This document shows positions 47,728 through 56,202 of a stretch of 64,000 nucleotides of DNA, piece after piece. The DNA is from Propionibacterium sp. (lineage in GTDB: Bacteria; Actinomycetota; Actinomycetes; Propionibacteriales; Propionibacteriaceae): positions 1 to 64,000 of the forward strand of contig JAAYVB010000030.1 in NCBI GenBank assembly GCA_012517405.1, written 5' to 3'. Positions within the stretch are counted from its first letter, which is position 1. Each line of letters starts with the position of its first letter. Below the pieces are notes generated by a model. The model worked only from the letters and a program-made list of their open reading frames with translations. It did no database searches and was not told where the DNA came from. The translations under genes and the position numbers were made by a program.

Positions 47728-48092
47728 CGGTGCACGGGGTAGGTATCGACATCGTCTGTCTACCCCGTATCCGCGCATTGGTCGACCGCTATGGCGAGCA
47801 GTTCGAGAATCGCTGGTTCGACCCATCCGAATTGGCTCAAACCGGCGACCCGGCCGTGTGCCTGGCGCGAAGTTTCGCCGTCAAGGAAGCGGTGTGGAAG
47901 GCGCTCCGGATCGAGTCGATTCGTCATCTGGCGTGGCGCGACATCGTCGCGACAGACCATGATGGCAGCATTGAGGTCCTGCTGAGCGGCGCAGTCAAGA
48001 GCGTTGCCGAATCGCATGCGGTGACCGCGATCACGGCCCAGGCATTGGTCCGCAATGACCTGGTCATTGCCACGGCGATAGCCGAAATATGA
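47724..48092 (+). CDS. Holo-[acyl-carrier-protein] synthase-type phosphopantetheinyl transferase
   Basis: A 122-residue AcpS-type enzyme that attaches the 4'-phosphopantetheine arm to an acyl carrier protein. VGIDIVCLPRI holds the metal-binding D9 and LARSFAVKEAVWKAL the catalytic E55, both conserved. GTG at 47724 overlaps the SGNH stop (GTGA). It is probably dedicated to the ACP at 51630; I would expect a separate housekeeping acpS elsewhere in the genome. Confidence 0.9.
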   Translation: MTVHGVGIDIVCLPRIRALVDRYGEQFENRWFDPSELAQTGDPAVCLARSFAVKEAVWKALRIESIRHLAWRDIVATDHDGSIEVLLSGAVKSVAESHAVTAITAQALVRNDLVIATAIAEI

Positions 48093-48109
48093 GGGCCGCC
48101 GAGCCCGGC

Positions 48110-49090
48110 CTAGTCGATCTCGGTTACCTCGTCCGCCAAGACCGGACGATCGTGCAGATAGGACGTGGTGCGGCGCTTCTGCTCGATATCGCGGATCACC
48201 CGGGCAAGCTGTTCTGCGGTCAAGCCTGTGGCCGCCGCGATCTCATCGGCGGGCACCTGGTGATTGATGCCGTACAAGCACAGATCCATCCGGTCGTAGG
48301 GCAGGCTGAAGTAGAACTCTTCCTGTGACTGCGCCAGCGAATAGGTGTCGGTCGTCGGCGGCCTGGTGCGGATCGATTCCGGGACGCCGAGATAGGCGGC
48401 GAGAGCATATACCTGCGACTTATACAGGTGCGCGATCGGTTTGAGGTCGGCCGAGCCGTCGCCGAGCTTCACGAAGAAGCCCTGGTCGTATTCGAGGCGG
48501 TTGGGGGTTCCTGCAACGAAGTAGTTCAGGCGATCGGCGTGATAGTACTCGAACGTCTTGCGGGTGCGCTGTTTGAAGTTGGTCGCTGCCACGATCTCGA
48601 GGTAGGCCTCGGTGGTCAGCCGGTGCGATTCCTGGCTGCCGTCGGGGGCTTGGACGACCACCGAGTAGATCCGGTATCTATCCGAATCCACCACGCTTGG
48701 CAGGACGATCTTCGAGCGGTAGCCGGGGCCATAGTCGGGTACGACCCTACGAATGGCCTCGTCGCGTCTGCGATAGCAGCCATAGGCCTCGAGAATGGGC
48801 GAAATGTCTTCGTGGGTCGAATCGATGCCCAGCCAGTCGATCAACTCGCCGCTGATGCCGAGCGTCTCGTCGGCGGATTCCGACTCCGGCATCTGAAGCG
48901 CAAAGACTCGCTTGGGGCCGAGCGCGCGCACGCACAGCGCCGCGACCACACTGGAATCGATACCGCCGGAGACTGCGACGATCGCCCCCTTGCGCCTGAC
49001 CCGGCGCATATAGGCGCGGATGGTGTCGGCAATCCGCTGGGTCTCGGTGGCTTCGTCGATCTTCAGAGCCTCTGGGCCGAATGTTGTCAT
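48110..49090 (-). CDS. NAD synthase-like ATP-dependent amide-forming enzyme
   Basis: A 326-residue protein of the adenine-nucleotide alpha-hydrolase/NAD synthetase family with VSGGIDSSVVAALCVRALG (PP-loop), GTPNRLEYDQGFFVKLGDGSADLKPI and HLYKSQVYALAAYLGVPESI. It has no glutaminase (nitrilase) domain, unlike the usual actinobacterial NAD synthase, so ammonia must be supplied. Its ATG overlaps the stop of the asparagine-synthase-like gene as ATGA; the partner glutamine amidotransferase could feed it ammonia. It is therefore more likely an amidating enzyme of the locus than the housekeeping NAD synthase, but this is inference. Confidence 0.83.
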   Translation of the reverse strand: MTTFGPEALKIDEATETQRIADTIRAYMRRVRRKGAIVAVSGGIDSSVVAALCVRALGPKRVFALQMPESESADETLGISGELIDWLGIDSTHEDISPILEAYGCYRRRDEAIRRVVPDYGPGYRSKIVLPSVVDSDRYRIYSVVVQAPDGSQESHRLTTEAYLEIVAATNFKQRTRKTFEYYHADRLNYFVAGTPNRLEYDQGFFVKLGDGSADLKPIAHLYKSQVYALAAYLGVPESIRTRPPTTDTYSLAQSQEEFYFSLPYDRMDLCLYGINHQVPADEIAAATGLTAEQLARVIRDIEQKRRTTSYLHDRPVLADEVTEID

Positions 49091-51084
49091 GATGGTCGCC
49101 TACTCCTCGTCCTGAAATCGAAGACTCCGCACGGCACCGGCGGTGCCCCAGCGTCATATCGTTGCTGGATCTGGCCGCTTAGAAGTTGAGTGGACAATAC
49201 CGCGACAAGCCGCATGTTGTCGGTATTGCTGAGCCCACGGCCCTGGTTTCTTCGAACCTTGGTCAGCAGCCGGTCGACGATCTCCGGCCGGAAAACCCCC
49301 GACTGCTCGATCGCGTCGGCCGAGGTGACATCGCCCACCCAATCCGGCGAATCGGCGGCAAAGAAACTCGCTGCATCGGGGGCCCGATAGGGCTGCTTGG
49401 GGCGGTGCCGGATCTCGTCCGGAACCAGGTCGGCAAATCCTCGTTTGAGCAGGTGTTTCTCGTCCAAACCGAGGATCTTGTGCTGAGACGGAAGCTCGCT
49501 GGCGTAGCGGCCCAGCTCCACATCGAGGAACGGGAATCTGCCCTCGACGGAGTTGGCCATCAGCATGCGGTCGCCCTGCGAGGCGAGGATATAGCCGGGG
49601 AGCAGGGTCGACATCTCCAGCCATTGTGCCTTGCCTAGGGTTGTCCACCGGTCGCTCCCGGCAGGCATGGTGGCGAGAAGTTCATCGGCTGCCGCCGATG
49701 GGGTAGCGACACGATAGGGCTCGGCGAGCATCGACTTCAGGCCGGCAGTCGAATCCCAACGCGGGCGGTGCGATAACGCGGGATCGTTCAGCGACAGGTT
49801 ACGGCCGAAGAAACCCGCGCTGAAGGCAGGCGCCAGGTTGGGGGAGCGGGCCATCCACGGATACAACAATTCGACCGCCCGCGAGCGGACGGCTGAATCG
49901 GGATTGCGCGCCCAGAACTCGCGAACCTTGGCTTCCCGGAAGACGTCGTAGCCCGCGAGTACCTCGTCGGCGCCTTCGCCGGTCACCACGACCTTATAGC
50001 CGCAGTCGTGTACCAGCCGCGACAGCAGAAACATCGGTGCGGGAGCGGTGCGCAAGAGGGGATGCTCGCCATGCCAGACGACCTCTGGAAAGACCTCGGC
50101 GATATCGCGCTCGCTAACCTCGATCTCGCGGTGGTTCGTGCCGAGGCGATCCACGAGACGACGCTGGTAGGAGCCCTCGTCGAACTCCTTGTCTGTGAAG
50201 CGGAGTGAGAAAGTGTGCAGATCGACATCGGTGAGCGAACCGATGATCGATGCGGTGACCGATGAGTCGATGCCGCCCGACAAATAGGCGCCTACCGGTA
50301 CATCGCTGCGTTCGAAACGCAGTCTGGTCGCCTCGATCAGGCGTTCCCGGACTCCTTCGGCTTGTCCATCGAGGTCGCCGGCGGCCGATCTGTCGGGTTC
50401 GCCGAACTCCGGCGTCCAATAGCGGACGAGTTCTTCAGACCCCTGGCCGACGACGAGGAAGGAGCCCGGGGGCACCTGTGAGACACCGGCGTACGGGGTT
50501 CGGGGTGCGACCGGCGACCAGAACGTCAACGTCTGGTCGAGCCCGACCGGATCGAACTCGCGGCTGACTTCCGGCGCAGTGAACAAGGCCTTGATCTCGG
50601 AGGCGAAGAGGAATCGGCCGGCGGCGTGGGTGTAGTAGAGCGGACGCACGCCGTATCGATCCCGGCAGAGGATCAGGTTCTCGGCCGCCCGATCCCACAG
50701 TGCGATTGCCCACTGACCGTTGAATCGATTGAACGAGTCGGGTCCCCACTCCTCCCAGGCATGCACGATGACCTCGGTGTCGCATTGGGTCCGGAACTCG
50801 TGGCCGCGATCGCGAAGTTGCGCCCGCAACTCGACATGGTTGAAGATCTCGCCGTTGTAGGAGACCCAGATCCGGGCGTCCTCATTGCACATCGGCTGCT
50901 CGCCGTTGGCGGTGTCGACGATGGCCAGCCGCGTGTGGCCGAGAGCCGCGTGGTCGTCGACGAAGTAGCCGCTGCCGTCCGGACCGCGGTGGCGCAGCGC
51001 CCCCATCATCGCCCAGAGCTGCTCGACCCTGGGCGAAGACTCGACTTTGGGCGAGACAGCGACGATCCCGCAGATCCCGCACAT
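49087..51084 (-). CDS. Asparagine synthase-like glutamine amidotransferase
   Basis: A 665-residue class II amidotransferase: N-terminal Cys2 (MCGICGIV), RHRGPDGSG, SYNGEIFNHVELR and the synthetase domain with AYLSGGIDSSVTASI, TGEGADEVLAGYDVF and SVEGRFPFLDVEL. It hydrolyses glutamine and uses the ammonia to amidate an adenylated carboxylate. In EPS loci of the exosortase type a similar protein amidates sugars or acyl groups. Coupled upstream with the ACP-like gene and downstream with the NAD synthase-like gene. Confidence 0.9.
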   Translation of the reverse strand: MCGICGIVAVSPKVESSPRVEQLWAMMGALRHRGPDGSGYFVDDHAALGHTRLAIVDTANGEQPMCNEDARIWVSYNGEIFNHVELRAQLRDRGHEFRTQCDTEVIVHAWEEWGPDSFNRFNGQWAIALWDRAAENLILCRDRYGVRPLYYTHAAGRFLFASEIKALFTAPEVSREFDPVGLDQTLTFWSPVAPRTPYAGVSQVPPGSFLVVGQGSEELVRYWTPEFGEPDRSAAGDLDGQAEGVRERLIEATRLRFERSDVPVGAYLSGGIDSSVTASIIGSLTDVDLHTFSLRFTDKEFDEGSYQRRLVDRLGTNHREIEVSERDIAEVFPEVVWHGEHPLLRTAPAPMFLLSRLVHDCGYKVVVTGEGADEVLAGYDVFREAKVREFWARNPDSAVRSRAVELLYPWMARSPNLAPAFSAGFFGRNLSLNDPALSHRPRWDSTAGLKSMLAEPYRVATPSAAADELLATMPAGSDRWTTLGKAQWLEMSTLLPGYILASQGDRMLMANSVEGRFPFLDVELGRYASELPSQHKILGLDEKHLLKRGFADLVPDEIRHRPKQPYRAPDAASFFAADSPDWVGDVTSADAIEQSGVFRPEIVDRLLTKVRRNQGRGLSNTDNMRLVAVLSTQLLSGQIQQRYDAGAPPVPCGVFDFRTRSRRPS

Positions 51085-51297
51085 TCAGCGGCCCCCTTGG
51101 CCCGATGCCCAGGTAGCGAGGAGTGTCGCGACCGCGTCAGGGGTCCCCAGGGCGTGGTCATTGAGGACTTCGTCGGAAAGCACGATATCGAGGACTTCCT
51201 CGATGTAGATGGCCCGCTCCAAAGCGCGCAACAGCGGATCGTCGGTCTCGGTGCCCACCTGCGCCAAGACCGAGGTGTCCAGCTGTACTGGCATCAT
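51085..51297 (-). CDS. Small ACP-like protein lacking the phosphopantetheine serine
   Basis: About 70 residues if started at the ATG at 51297, which follows GGGGGG by seven bases; a frame to 51453 exists. The sequence LDTSVLAQVGTETDDPLLRALERAIYIEEVLDIVLSDEVL-NDHALGTPDAVATLL lines up with ACP helix II to helix IV (compare ETDDPL with the usual ADSLD-type attachment site), but the serine is replaced by Asp. Helix I is missing or very short. The stop is followed at once by the asparagine-synthase-like ATG. I propose a non-acylated scaffold or adaptor protein; this reading rests on pattern only. Confidence 0.5.
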   Translation of the reverse strand: MMPVQLDTSVLAQVGTETDDPLLRALERAIYIEEVLDIVLSDEVLNDHALGTPDAVATLLATWASGQGGR

Positions 51298-51629
51298 GAT
51301 GGCGCCCCCCGACTTTGTTGCGAACAACATAGCCGCGATCTGCTCCGGCCGCCATGGGTATCGCTGTCGGCGATGGCGACTGCCCGACCCGCGCGATGCT
51401 GGAAGCACCCCGCTGAAGATGCGAGAGAGGTACTGGTGGAATCCGGTGTTCATTCTTCCTAGTGATGGGTATCCTCATCGGTAGGGGAGCGGCATGCGGG
51501 CACATCGATCTCGGTGGCATCTCATGGCGCAACCCGATTCGCAGCGAGGCCTCGGGTGAGGACCCATGGAGTCCACGACGAGCTGCGCGCAACGACGTCG
51601 CTGGATTCGACGAAGAAGGGGTATCTGCA
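51298..51629. other. Divergent spacer between the amidotransferase and ACP operons
   Basis: 332 bases with no convincing gene. Promoters for both directions must lie here. A short TGTTG-CGAA-CAACA inverted repeat is at 51316-51329 just before the leftward gene. Open frames in this stretch overlap both strands and have no ribosome-binding sites. Confidence 0.5.
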
Positions 51630-51890
51630 ATGCCAAGTGTGCGTGACCGGGTGCACGAATTCGTGTTGGAAGACTTGCTGCTGGGCGATTCCGAGGCGAT
51701 GCCGGCCGAAGACGAATCGCTGCTGGAAAGCGGCGCCATCGATTCCACCGGAATCTTGGAGTTGATCCAGTTTCTCGAGGCCGAGTTCGGCATTGAGATC
51801 GCGGACGACGAGACCGTGCCGGAGAACCTCGATGGCATCGCACGAATTGTGGACTATATCGGGCGGAAGACCGGCTCGAGTCCGGAATGA
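51630..51890 (+). CDS. Acyl carrier protein
   Basis: An 86-residue acidic ACP. GAIDSTGILELIQFLE holds the phosphopantetheine serine S39 and helix II; the FGIEIADDETVPENLDGIARIVDYI end is the rest of the fold. An AAGGGG site precedes the ATG at 51630. It heads an operon with the acetyltransferase and spermidine-synthase-like genes and is the likely substrate of the phosphopantetheinyl transferase and acyl ligase about 4 kb to the left. Its Ser-Thr-Gly after Asp is a little unlike fatty-acid ACP (DSLD), as usual for dedicated ACPs. Confidence 0.9.
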   Translation: MPSVRDRVHEFVLEDLLLGDSEAMPAEDESLLESGAIDSTGILELIQFLEAEFGIEIADDETVPENLDGIARIVDYIGRKTGSSPE

Positions 51891-52552
51891 CCGCGAAACC
51901 TTTTGCTGGATCGCCCGCCCGTACAGCACTTGAGGCAGACAAGGTACGAATGCGGGCCGCGCTCGGCATCGGGGATAAACCATCCCTGCCGGCCAGGCTG
52001 AAATTCATCGCGATGAATTCCGAATTTCGTTGCGTGGCAACCTACCGCTTCAGCCAGTATGTGGCCGAGCTGGCAGAGCACCGCAATCTGCTTGCGCTAC
52101 CGGCGAAGGTGCTCTATCGGTTGCTCAATCGCTGGGCGACTCATGTCGATCACACCGACATCAGTGCCGGGGCTCGTATCGGCCCCGGTCTGGTGCTGAT
52201 GCATCGATCCGGGGTCATCGTCGGCCCGGTCTCGATCGGCGACAATTGCGTCGTCCACCACAACGTCACGATCGGGCAGCGCGTGGCCCGCGGCGACCAA
52301 GGTGTGCCCCGTATCGGAGACAGAGTGTGGATCGGGCCCGGGTGCATCATCACCGGTTCGATCGCCATCGGAGACGACGTCATCATCTCCGCTGGGTCCG
52401 TACTCTCCCGGGACGTGCCCTCCGGTTGTCTGGTGGCGGGAAACCCGGCACGGGTGATCGCCAAGGACTACGACAACACCGACTTCATCGGTCTGCTGCC
52501 TGCCGAAGGCCGATCGGCCGGGCCGACGAATGGGGCTAGCCTGAACCGATGA
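51887..52552 (+). CDS. Serine O-acetyltransferase-like left-handed beta-helix transferase
   Basis: A 221-residue hexapeptide-repeat acyltransferase. An N-terminal helical part leads to ARIGPGLVLMHRSGVIVGP, VVHHNVTIGQ and IGDRVWIGPGCIITGSIAIGDDVIISAGSVL, the repeats of a CysE-type fold with the catalytic His in VHHN. ATG overlaps the ACP stop as ATGA. In polysaccharide loci such enzymes usually acetylate sugars; cysteine synthesis is less likely here because of the partners. It might take the acyl group from ACP instead of CoA. Confidence 0.85.
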   Translation: MTAKPFAGSPARTALEADKVRMRAALGIGDKPSLPARLKFIAMNSEFRCVATYRFSQYVAELAEHRNLLALPAKVLYRLLNRWATHVDHTDISAGARIGPGLVLMHRSGVIVGPVSIGDNCVVHHNVTIGQRVARGDQGVPRIGDRVWIGPGCIITGSIAIGDDVIISAGSVLSRDVPSGCLVAGNPARVIAKDYDNTDFIGLLPAEGRSAGPTNGASLNR

Positions 52553-53349
52553 GCGATATCTCCTTCCTGCCAGACGGCTCAGGTTGGGTATTGACCATGG
52601 ACGAGGTTGCGCATTCGTGGGTCGACCCGGACGATCCCACCCGGTTGGAATTCGGGTACATGATGCGGTTGGCCGACTATCTCGACATCGCTGCGCCTGC
52701 GGGGGAGCGGATGCGGGTGATCCACATCGGTGGCGGTGCGATGAGTCTGCCGCGCTATCTGGCAGCCACTCGCCCGACCTCGCCGCAGATCGTCTTGGAA
52801 CCCAATGAGGAACTCACCGCCAAGGTTCGCGAGTATCTGCCGCTGCCGGCCAGGTCGGGCATCAAGGTGCGCCCGGTCGATGGCCGTACCGGCGTAGCCG
52901 CGATGCCCGACGACTACGCGCGGGTCATCGTGGTGGACGCATTCGCTGACGCCCGGGTGCCCGCCTCGCTGGTCAGCGTCGAGTTCTTTGCCGAGTGCTT
53001 CAGGGTGCTCAACCCGGATGGGCTGCTGCTGTTCAACGTCATCGACATCTTTCCGCTGACGTGGACCAAGAGGGTGCTGGCCGGCATCGCCCGGTTCGCC
53101 GATCACCTGGCGCTCAGCGCCGAACCGGCAGTGCTGAAGGGCCACCGGCACGGCAACCTGGTGCTCGCGGCCAGCCGGGCACCGCTCGACACAGACCTGA
53201 TCGTGCGCCTGGCCGCCGGGTCGGCGTTCCCCTGCCGGATAGTGCACGACGAACAGCTGACGAAGTTCATGGGCGGGGCATCGGCGTTCTATGACGACGA
53301 GGCCGAGGGCTCCCCGAAGGTGGTGCGTGGGCTGCTTCATTTCGAATAG
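52549..53349 (+). CDS. Spermidine synthase-like protein
   Basis: A 266-residue Rossmann-fold protein of the polyamine aminopropyltransferase/methyltransferase group: VIHIGGGAMSLPRYLA, VLEPNEEL, VDGRTGVAA and VVDAFADARVPASLVSVEFF. The usual catalytic Asp-Ser-Ser/Thr-Asp is replaced by DAFAD, so a classical spermidine synthase activity is doubtful. Start overlaps the acetyltransferase stop as ATGA; last gene of this operon. It could transfer an alkyl or methyl group to a component of the locus. Confidence 0.75.
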   Translation: MSDISFLPDGSGWVLTMDEVAHSWVDPDDPTRLEFGYMMRLADYLDIAAPAGERMRVIHIGGGAMSLPRYLAATRPTSPQIVLEPNEELTAKVREYLPLPARSGIKVRPVDGRTGVAAMPDDYARVIVVDAFADARVPASLVSVEFFAECFRVLNPDGLLLFNVIDIFPLTWTKRVLAGIARFADHLALSAEPAVLKGHRHGNLVLAASRAPLDTDLIVRLAAGSAFPCRIVHDEQLTKFMGGASAFYDDEAEGSPKVVRGLLHFE

Positions 53350-53380
53350 GCCCCACCCGCATGCGTGGAGTAACCTGCGA

Positions 53381-53400
53381 CGGTTACAAAGTTGTAACCG
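53381..53400. promoter_or_regulatory. Perfect palindrome CGGTTACAA-AG-TTGTAACCG
   Basis: Arms of 9 bp around AG, 81 bp before the amino-acid ABC transporter start and 31 bp after the previous stop. Typical size for a TetR/GntR-type dimer site, so a candidate operator for the transporter; no regulator gene is adjacent. Confidence 0.65.
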
Positions 53401-53481
53401 ATTGTCAGGCGGACGCCCGGGATAAGCCCTGGCTGTCAGTGTCAGTCTTGGTTTGCACAAATTTTACGGGAAGGTTCACCG

Positions 53482-54384
53482 ATGAAACGTAGACTTGCTG
53501 CCGCTGCGGCTGTATTTTCTGCAGCTGCCCTGCTGATGAGCGGATGCGGCTCCGACTCGCTGAGCAGTTCAGGAACCTCCGGTTCGGCCGGTGGGGACGA
53601 GAGCATTCCTGCGGTCGAGGCCAGCCAGGAGTTGCACGATTCGCTGCCGGACGCGATCAAGCAGGCGGGTGTTCTCGAAGTCGGTGTTGACCCCACCTAC
53701 AAGCCCAACGAATACATGGACGGCACCACGGTGGTCGGCATGAACGTTGAATTGTTCGACGCGGTCGCCGCCCGGCTGGGCATCGAGAACAACTGGAATC
53801 CGGCCGCCTTCGATTCGATCCTGGCCGGCGTCCAGGCGCAGAAGTACGACGTGGGCAGTTCGTCGTTCACCATCACCCCGACCCGCCTCGAGACGCTGAC
53901 CTTCGTCGAGTACCTGAACGTCGGGACGCAGTGGGCAACGCTGGCCGGCAACCCGGCAGGCGTCGACCCGACCAATCCGTGCGGCAAGACGATCGCCTTC
54001 CAGACCGGCACCACGCAGGAAGAAGAGATCACGGCCGCGCAGGAGGCCTGCGGATCGGATCCGATCAACACGCTGTCCTACCAGGGCCAGGACGAGGTCA
54101 ACAACGCCCTGATGATCGGTAAGGCGGACGCGATGCTGGCCGACTACCCGATCACCCAGAACGCCATCCAGACCTCGAACGGCAAGATGGAGGCGCTCGG
54201 TGACCAGTACGGCGCCGCCCCCTATGGCTTCACGATGGCCAAGGACAACCTGCAGCTCGCCGAGGCGATCTCGCAGGCCCTGACCGATCTGGAGGCCTCC
54301 GGCGTTTACGGCGCTATCCTCGCCAAGTACGGTGTCTCCGATGCGGCGGTGGACGCGTTCCCCGTCAACCCTGAGGTGTCATGA
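53482..54384 (+). CDS. Amino-acid ABC transporter substrate-binding lipoprotein
   Basis: A 300-residue family 3 binding protein. Signal and lipobox LLMSGC (Cys22 or near), Ser/Gly linker, then [60 protein letters not shown] and [10 protein letters not shown] of the polar amino-acid binding fold. The ligand cannot be told. First gene of the transporter operon; its stop overlaps the permease start as ATGA. Confidence 0.93.
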   Translation: MKRRLAAAAAVFSAAALLMSGCGSDSLSSSGTSGSAGGDESIPAVEASQELHDSLPDAIKQAGVLEVGVDPTYKPNEYMDGTTVVGMNVELFDAVAARLGIENNWNPAAFDSILAGVQAQKYDVGSSSFTITPTRLETLTFVEYLNVGTQWATLAGNPAGVDPTNPCGKTIAFQTGTTQEEEITAAQEACGSDPINTLSYQGQDEVNNALMIGKADAMLADYPITQNAIQTSNGKMEALGDQYGAAPYGFTMAKDNLQLAEAISQALTDLEASGVYGAILAKYGVSDAAVDAFPVNPEVS

Positions 54385-55361
54385 CCCAACCCGAGACCGC
54401 GGTCCCCGGCCAGGCCACCGACGAGCGGCCGGGGACGATCCACGCAGTGCCGCTGCGCCGCCCCGGCCGCGTGGTGGCCGGTGCGGTGATGCTGCTGATC
54501 GGTATCTGGATCATCTACCAGATCATCACCAACCCCGCCTTCGACTGGGCCTTCACCTTCGAGGCGATGAACCAGACCCAGGTCATCCGGGGCTTCGTCA
54601 CAGGAACCCTCGTCGCGACCGTGGGTGCGATGATCCTGGGCGTGGTGCTCGGCGTGGTGCTCGCCGTGATGCGGATGTCGGACAATCCGATCCTGCGCTG
54701 GTCGGCCGGCATCTATGTGTGGTTCTTCCGGGCGATACCTCGATACGTTCTGCTGATGATCCTCGGTGCCGCCGGCGCGTTCGCGCTCGGTGGGCTGAGC
54801 GTCGGAATCTGGCCGGTGGACGGCACTTGGCAGGTCGTGAAGGTGGATCTCAACCGGTTCTCCACGACGATCTGGATGGCCATCATCGGCTTGGGGCTGT
54901 CGGAGGCCGCCTATATGGCCGAGATCGCGCGCTCGGGCATCCTCAGTGTCGACCGCGGGCAGTGGGAAGCCGCGCGTGCGATCGGCATGAGCAACGGCCA
55001 GACGATGCGCCGGATCGTCCTGCCGCAGGCAATGCGGGTGATCGTCCCGCCGACCGGCAACGAAACCATCGCGATGTTCAAGGACACGTCGTTGCTGTCG
55101 GCGCTGCCGCTGGCCAACGAGATGTTCTTTCAGCTGCGTGGCATCGGTACCGCCACCTACAACCTGATCCCCAGCTATATGGCGGCGACCTTGTACTACA
55201 TCATCACCGCGACCATCCTGGGCTTCGGGCAGTCCTGGCTGGAACGGCGCTTCGGCCGCGGCTACAACCCGACCGAGCCCTCCGCCAACGGCCGCCGCCG
55301 TGCCAAGGCAGACGCCAAGACCGCTCGTACTGCGATCATGTTCCCGGGAAGCGATCACTGA
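54381..55361 (+). CDS. Amino-acid ABC transporter permease
   Basis: A 326-residue His/Glu/Gln-type permease. Helices such as [18 protein letters not shown] and [23 protein letters not shown]; the cytoplasmic coupling loop with [29 protein letters not shown] is the EAA motif. Single permease gene, so it probably forms a homodimer. The stop overlaps the ATPase start as TGATG. Confidence 0.95.
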   Translation: MTQPETAVPGQATDERPGTIHAVPLRRPGRVVAGAVMLLIGIWIIYQIITNPAFDWAFTFEAMNQTQVIRGFVTGTLVATVGAMILGVVLGVVLAVMRMSDNPILRWSAGIYVWFFRAIPRYVLLMILGAAGAFALGGLSVGIWPVDGTWQVVKVDLNRFSTTIWMAIIGLGLSEAAYMAEIARSGILSVDRGQWEAARAIGMSNGQTMRRIVLPQAMRVIVPPTGNETIAMFKDTSLLSALPLANEMFFQLRGIGTATYNLIPSYMAATLYYIITATILGFGQSWLERRFGRGYNPTEPSANGRRRAKADAKTARTAIMFPGSDH

Positions 55362-56167
55362 TGAGCGACCATATCGACCACGTCGACCACATCGATCGCA
55401 GTGGCGAGCCGCTGGTCCGGGCCGTCAACGTCCACAAGTCGTTCGGCTCCAACGAAGTCCTCAAGGGCGTCGACCTGGACGTGTACCCCGGCGAGGCAGT
55501 GGTGCTGCTCGGGCCCTCCGGGTCGGGCAAGACGACCTTCCTGCGGCTGATCAATCAGATGGAGACCCTGACGGGTGGGCGCATCTGGGTGGACGGTGAG
55601 CTGATCGGTTACGAAGAACGCGACGGGCGGCTCTACCAGCGCAAGGATTCCGACATCGCCCGGCAGCGCTCGCACATCGGGATGGTTTTCCAGCGCTTCA
55701 ATCTCTTCCCCCACAAGACGGCATTCGAGAACATCACCGAGGGCCAGCTGGTGGTGACCAAGAAGTCCAAGAAGGCCGCCGCGGAGCGCGCCTGGGACCT
55801 GCTCGGGCAGGTGGGGCTGACCGACAAGGCCGACGCCTATCCGTCCCAGCTGTCGGGCGGTCAGCAGCAGCGCATCGCGATTGCGCGGGCGCTGGCCATG
55901 GATCCCGAACTGATGCTTTTCGACGAGCCGACCTCGGCCCTCGACCCCGAACTGGTAGGCGAAGTGCTGCAGGTGATGAAGACCCTGGCCGGTGAAGGCG
56001 TCACGATGATCGTCGTCACTCACGAGATGGGTTTCGCCCGTGAGGTCGCCGACCGGGTCTACTTCATGGACGGTGGCGTCGTCGTCGAGTCGGGCAGCCC
56101 CGAAGACGTGCTGGTCAACCCGCAGGCCGACCGAACACGAGCCTTCTTGTCCCGCGTGCGGCGCTGA
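55361..56167 (+). CDS. Amino-acid ABC transporter ATPase
   Basis: A 268-residue ATPase with [43 protein letters not shown] and [15 protein letters not shown], typical of the polar amino-acid uptake group (GlnQ/HisP). It starts with [13 protein letters not shown], an unusual His/Asp-rich extension. Last gene of the operon. Confidence 0.95.
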   Translation: MSDHIDHVDHIDRSGEPLVRAVNVHKSFGSNEVLKGVDLDVYPGEAVVLLGPSGSGKTTFLRLINQMETLTGGRIWVDGELIGYEERDGRLYQRKDSDIARQRSHIGMVFQRFNLFPHKTAFENITEGQLVVTKKSKKAAAERAWDLLGQVGLTDKADAYPSQLSGGQQQRIAIARALAMDPELMLFDEPTSALDPELVGEVLQVMKTLAGEGVTMIVVTHEMGFAREVADRVYFMDGGVVVESGSPEDVLVNPQADRTRAFLSRVRR

Positions 56168-56202
56168 TCTGCGGGCGGGCCGCGGACACTAGGATCGGTG
56201 AG

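Noticed and set aside
32102..53349. Exosortase/PEP-CTERM system
   Set aside because: The acyl and amide genes resemble those loci but no exosortase or PEP-CTERM protein is visible in the window.
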